A stretch of 7,953 nt of DNA from Desulfobacterales bacterium (GTDB lineage Bacteria > Desulfobacterota > Desulfobacteria > Desulfobacterales > Desulfosalsimonadaceae), in the NCBI GenBank assembly GCA_007127175.1, contig SKZX01000353.1:1-7953 (forward strand), given 5' to 3'. The notes beneath the pieces are model-generated. The model searched no databases, was not told the origin of the DNA, and saw only the letters and a list, made by a program, of their open reading frames with translations. Both the position numbers and the translations under genes were made by a program. This document shows positions 5,953 to 7,953 of the stretch, piece by piece. Each line of letters begins with the position of its first letter. Within the stretch, counting starts at the first letter, position 1.

Positions 5953-5966
5953 CTTTGCCGGCAAAG
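5953..5966. promoter_or_regulatory. Perfect 14-base palindrome, possible operator
   Basis: CTTTGCCGGCAAAG is fully self-complementary with no spacer. It sits between the leftward candidate promoter of the double-DHp gene and the rightward candidate promoter of the acyl-CoA synthetase. This is a typical place for an operator acting on both; no regulator is identified. Confidence 0.35.
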
Positions 5967-5992
5967 GGGAAAAGCGTAAAGAAATTGATGGA

Positions 5993-6021
5993 TTGAATTG
6001 TTGGTGCCATTGTGCTACAAA
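5993..6021 (+). promoter_or_regulatory. Candidate promoter for the acyl-CoA synthetase gene
   Basis: TTGAAT (5993-5998), a 17-base spacer and TACAAA (6016-6021): four of six matches in each hexamer. The leader to the synthetase start would be about 90 bases and would contain one copy of the 23-base repeat. Confidence 0.35.
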
Positions 6022-6044
6022 GCCGTCTGAAAACGACTTTTTAC
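6022..6044 (-). repeat. 23-base repeat, left copy
   Basis: Read on the minus strand, GTAAAAAGTCGTTTT, then three bases, then ACGGC. The same pattern in the opposite orientation is at 7924-7946, matching at 20 of 23 positions. The two copies flank the acyl-CoA synthetase gene. Confidence 0.6.
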
Positions 6045-6114
6045 GAGGCCATCTTCCCTTAACTGGAGATCATTTATGCGATGTGGGTTTGCAACCTGAA
6101 TTTTATGAGGTGGA

Positions 6115-7758
6115 ATGATGCCGATTGACAGGCAAAATTTTAAAGCCCGTTTTGGTGAATTCAACGGGCCGGATCTCGACTTTCTGCTAAACCGCTACAA
6201 TCGTGTGAATCGATGGGTCATCGCCGACATGGTCCGACGCAGCGCCCACCGGCACCCCGAAAAGGCGGCGCTGGTTTTTCAGGGCAAGCCCATGAGCTAC
6301 CTGGCGCTTGAAAAGGCGAGCAACCAAACGGCAAACGCGCTGATCGCCCTTGGCGTGGGGAAATATGACCGTGTCGCGGTTCTGGCGCACAACACCCTGC
6401 ACCACGTTCTGGCCTGGCTGGGGTGCTGCAAGGCCGGGGCCGTTTATCTCCCGATCAATTATCTGCTGAGCAGTACAGAAATACAATTCTGTATCAATCA
6501 CTCGGAAAGCAAGGTGCTGGTGGTGGAAGACGCCTTTTCCGACCTGGTTGAAAACAATATTGCCCGGATGCCCAGTATCAAAGCCCTGATCTGGTCAAAT
6601 CAGGGGATGGGCGAGCCGCCCCCCTCCGGCCGCTTCCTGGAATTCGACCACTGGTGCATGCAATATGCCGATGTGGAACCGGATGTGACCCTGAGGATCG
6701 AAGACCCCTGCCAGTTGTCCTATACCAGCGGAACAGAGTCCGCACCCAAGGGTGTCGTCATCAATAATCAATCCCTGCTCGCATCCTATATGAGCTGTAT
6801 TGTTGACGGTGACTACAACCCCTCCGATATCTGCATCAATGCCCTTCCCCTGTACCACAGTGTGCAGAGAAACGTGTTCATGAACCCGGTTTTTTATATC
6901 GGGGGCACGAACATCCTGATGGGGCCGGATATCGGCGGCATCCTGGAAAACATTGAAACGTATGGCGCCACCATGCTGTTTGCGACCCCAACGGTCTGGA
7001 TCGGCATGATCAGTCACCCGGGTTTTGATTCATATGACCTCTCAAGCCTGAAAAAAATTTACTGCGGCATGTCTGCCATGCCGGCGGAGGTTCTGAAAGA
7101 ATTGAAGAAACGGTTTGACGGGGCGAAAATCTATAATTTTTATGGGCAGACAGAGCTGGCGCCTTACCATACCATGATAAAAGGGAAGGCGTTGCAGGAA
7201 AAACCCGGTTCGGCCGGCAGGGCCGGTTTGAACATGGAAATGCGGCTGGAATCGGACGACGGCCGGATGGTCCGGGGGTCCGGTCGATCCGGAGAGATTT
7301 GCGGCAGGGGGCCCCATGTCATGATGATGTATTTCAAGGACCCCGAAACAACGGAAAATGCCATGGAAGGCGGCTGGTTTCACTCGGGCGACCTGGGTGC
7401 ACTGGATGAAGACGGCTACCTTTCGGTCATTGACCGAAAAAAAGACGTGGTGAGGTCCGGGGCGGAAGCCGTTATCTCGCGGATGGTGGAATCGGTCATT
7501 TATCTTGACGATCGCGTTGAGGAGGTTGCGGTCGTCGGCGTGCCGCATCCTGATGGCACAGATGCGCCCATCGCTGTAATCGTGCCTGCCAAGGGCTGCG
7601 ACATGCATGAGGATGAAATATTCGGTTTGTGCCGGCGCCATCTGGCGTCTTTCCAGGTCCCCAGAAAGATCATATTTGTCCGTGCTTTGCCCAAAACGCC
7701 CACGGGCAAGCTTCTCAAGCGGGAAATCCGGAGGAAGTACAGTGAAGTCCTTAAATAG
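6115..7758 (+). CDS. AMP-forming acyl-CoA synthetase (fatty/aryl acid-CoA ligase type)
   Basis: 547 residues, a complete ANL-superfamily adenylating enzyme that activates a carboxylic acid with ATP and CoA, making acyl-CoA, AMP and PPi in the cytoplasm. Visible motifs in order are the phosphate loop YTSGTESAPKGV (203-214), the aromatic-acid region LPLYHSVQR (244-252), YNFYGQTE (340-347), the ribose-binding Asp in HSGDLG (423-428), the hinge region VIDRKKDVVRSG (438-449), and C-terminal PKTPTGKLLKR (526-536) with catalytic Lys532. The segment after the hinge reads GAEAVISRMVE instead of the usual GGxNIxxxEVE, a notable departure. The substrate cannot be read from sequence; a medium/long-chain or cyclic acid is likely. 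ATG at 6115 and 6118 are adjacent; GAGG at 6107-6110 is seven bases from 6118, so initiation at 6118 is equally plausible. Confidence 0.93.
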   Translation: MMPIDRQNFKARFGEFNGPDLDFLLNRYNRVNRWVIADMVRRSAHRHPEKAALVFQGKPMSYLALEKASNQTANALIALGVGKYDRVAVLAHNTLHHVLAWLGCCKAGAVYLPINYLLSSTEIQFCINHSESKVLVVEDAFSDLVENNIARMPSIKALIWSNQGMGEPPPSGRFLEFDHWCMQYADVEPDVTLRIEDPCQLSYTSGTESAPKGVVINNQSLLASYMSCIVDGDYNPSDICINALPLYHSVQRNVFMNPVFYIGGTNILMGPDIGGILENIETYGATMLFATPTVWIGMISHPGFDSYDLSSLKKIYCGMSAMPAEVLKELKKRFDGAKIYNFYGQTELAPYHTMIKGKALQEKPGSAGRAGLNMEMRLESDDGRMVRGSGRSGEICGRGPHVMMMYFKDPETTENAMEGGWFHSGDLGALDEDGYLSVIDRKKDVVRSGAEAVISRMVESVIYLDDRVEEVAVVGVPHPDGTDAPIAVIVPAKGCDMHEDEIFGLCRRHLASFQVPRKIIFVRALPKTPTGKLLKREIRRKYSEVLK

Positions 7759-7830
7759 ATGTTTCAAAATGATTCTAAATATTGCATTCGGTTGCTGGAA
7801 ATAAAATTTTGCCTGAAACAAAATTGATGG

Positions 7831-7858
7831 TTGACATATTGGCTTTTTTTTGAATAAT
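7831..7858 (+). promoter_or_regulatory. Strong sigma70-like promoter pointing out of the window
   Basis: A perfect TTGACA (7831-7836), a 16-base spacer and AATAAT (7853-7858, five of six). The start is expected near 7865, driving a gene or short RNA to the right of the window. Confidence 0.5.
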
Positions 7859-7923
7859 GTTTCATCTTGCTTCAGAATCAGATATAGATGCTTCCGCTTT
7901 TTTTCTTTTTTTTTGATGAAACT

Positions 7924-7946
7924 GTAAAAAGTCGTTTTTTTACGGC
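7924..7946 (+). repeat. 23-base repeat, right copy, with internal hairpin
   Basis: GTAAAAAGTCGTTTT, three bases, then ACGGC, the inverted partner of 6022-6044. This copy itself folds: GTAAAAA (7924-7930) pairs with TTTTTAC (7937-7943) around a six-base loop, extendable by one G-T and one C-G pair. Confidence 0.6.
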
Positions 7947-7953
7947 AAAGAAA

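Larger units (their letters stand above)
7759..7953. other. AT-rich non-coding right end
   Basis: No gene is visible. Contents: an AT stem AATTTTG/CAAAATT (7805-7811 with 7819-7825), a rightward promoter-like sequence, and GTTTCATC (7859-7866) with distant complement GATGAAAC (7915-7922). A 24-base pyrimidine-only tract (7891-7914) and the right copy of the 23-base repeat follow. No convincing terminator for the synthetase is seen; the AT stem lacks a direct T-run. Confidence 0.6.

Noticed and set aside
5906..6118. Short TTG-initiated frame ending in an ATGA overlap with the acyl-CoA synthetase
   Set aside because: It has no ribosome site and Cys/His-rich unprotein-like content, and it spans candidate promoters, a palindrome and a repeat; the overlap is probably chance.
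7042..7821. 259-codon open frame on the minus strand opposite the acyl-CoA synthetase
   Set aside because: It lies antisense to conserved ANL motifs, has His/Arg/Pro-rich composition typical of a complementary-strand shadow, and resembles no protein.
1..7953. CRISPR array, tRNA, rRNA or insertion sequence
   Set aside because: No regularly spaced repeats, no cloverleaf-like or ribosomal sequence and no transposase-like reading frame were seen.

Overview
The window reads like chromosomal DNA of a free-living, mid-to-high GC Gram-negative bacterium. The gene style fits Desulfobacterota (sulfate-reducing Desulfobacterales-like): a fast-evolving set of receiver, histidine-kinase-type and STAS-like proteins, an acyl-CoA synthetase, and the tail of a probable hydrogenase maturation protease. 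The taxonomic guess is inference only; no RNA gene or phylogenetic marker is present.

Layout. 1-147 (+): last 48 codons of a probable hydrogenase maturation protease, entering from the left. 160-3219 (-): a very large protein (1019 aa) with a degenerate PHP-type metal-hydrolase-like region near residues 170-234 and a multi-span membrane region near residues 667-840. It converges on the protease fragment with a 12-base gap. 3339-3695 (-): a stand-alone receiver-like domain whose phospho-acceptor Asp is replaced by Asn. 3741-4025 (-): a small STAS-like protein with an excellent Shine-Dalgarno. These three minus-strand genes probably form one leftward unit, with a strong hairpin between the second and third.

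4026-4364 is a divergent control region. It has a near-consensus sigma70 promoter facing right, an extended -10 candidate facing left, and a striking array of TGTAAACA/TGTTTACA half-sites spaced 11-13 bases apart. From it runs 4365-4823 (+), a canonical single-domain response regulator with a helical tail, abutting 4824-5105 (+), a small one-span membrane protein.

5330-5791 (-) encodes an unusual protein made of two tandem copies of a histidine-kinase dimerisation/phosphotransfer (DHp) hairpin with no ATPase domain. 5891-6114 holds candidate divergent promoters, a perfect 14-base palindrome and one copy of a 23-base repeat. 6115-7758 (+) is a complete AMP-forming acyl-CoA synthetase. The last 195 bases are AT-rich and non-coding, with a strong rightward promoter-like sequence and the inverted second copy of the 23-base repeat.

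How the genes may work together (inference): 3339-5791 looks like a compact signalling locus built from partial or degenerate modules. These are a normal receiver, a kinase-less double-DHp protein, a pseudo-receiver, a STAS-like partner and membrane proteins, and they could form a phosphorelay fed by a kinase encoded elsewhere. This is the most likely place for an undescribed system.
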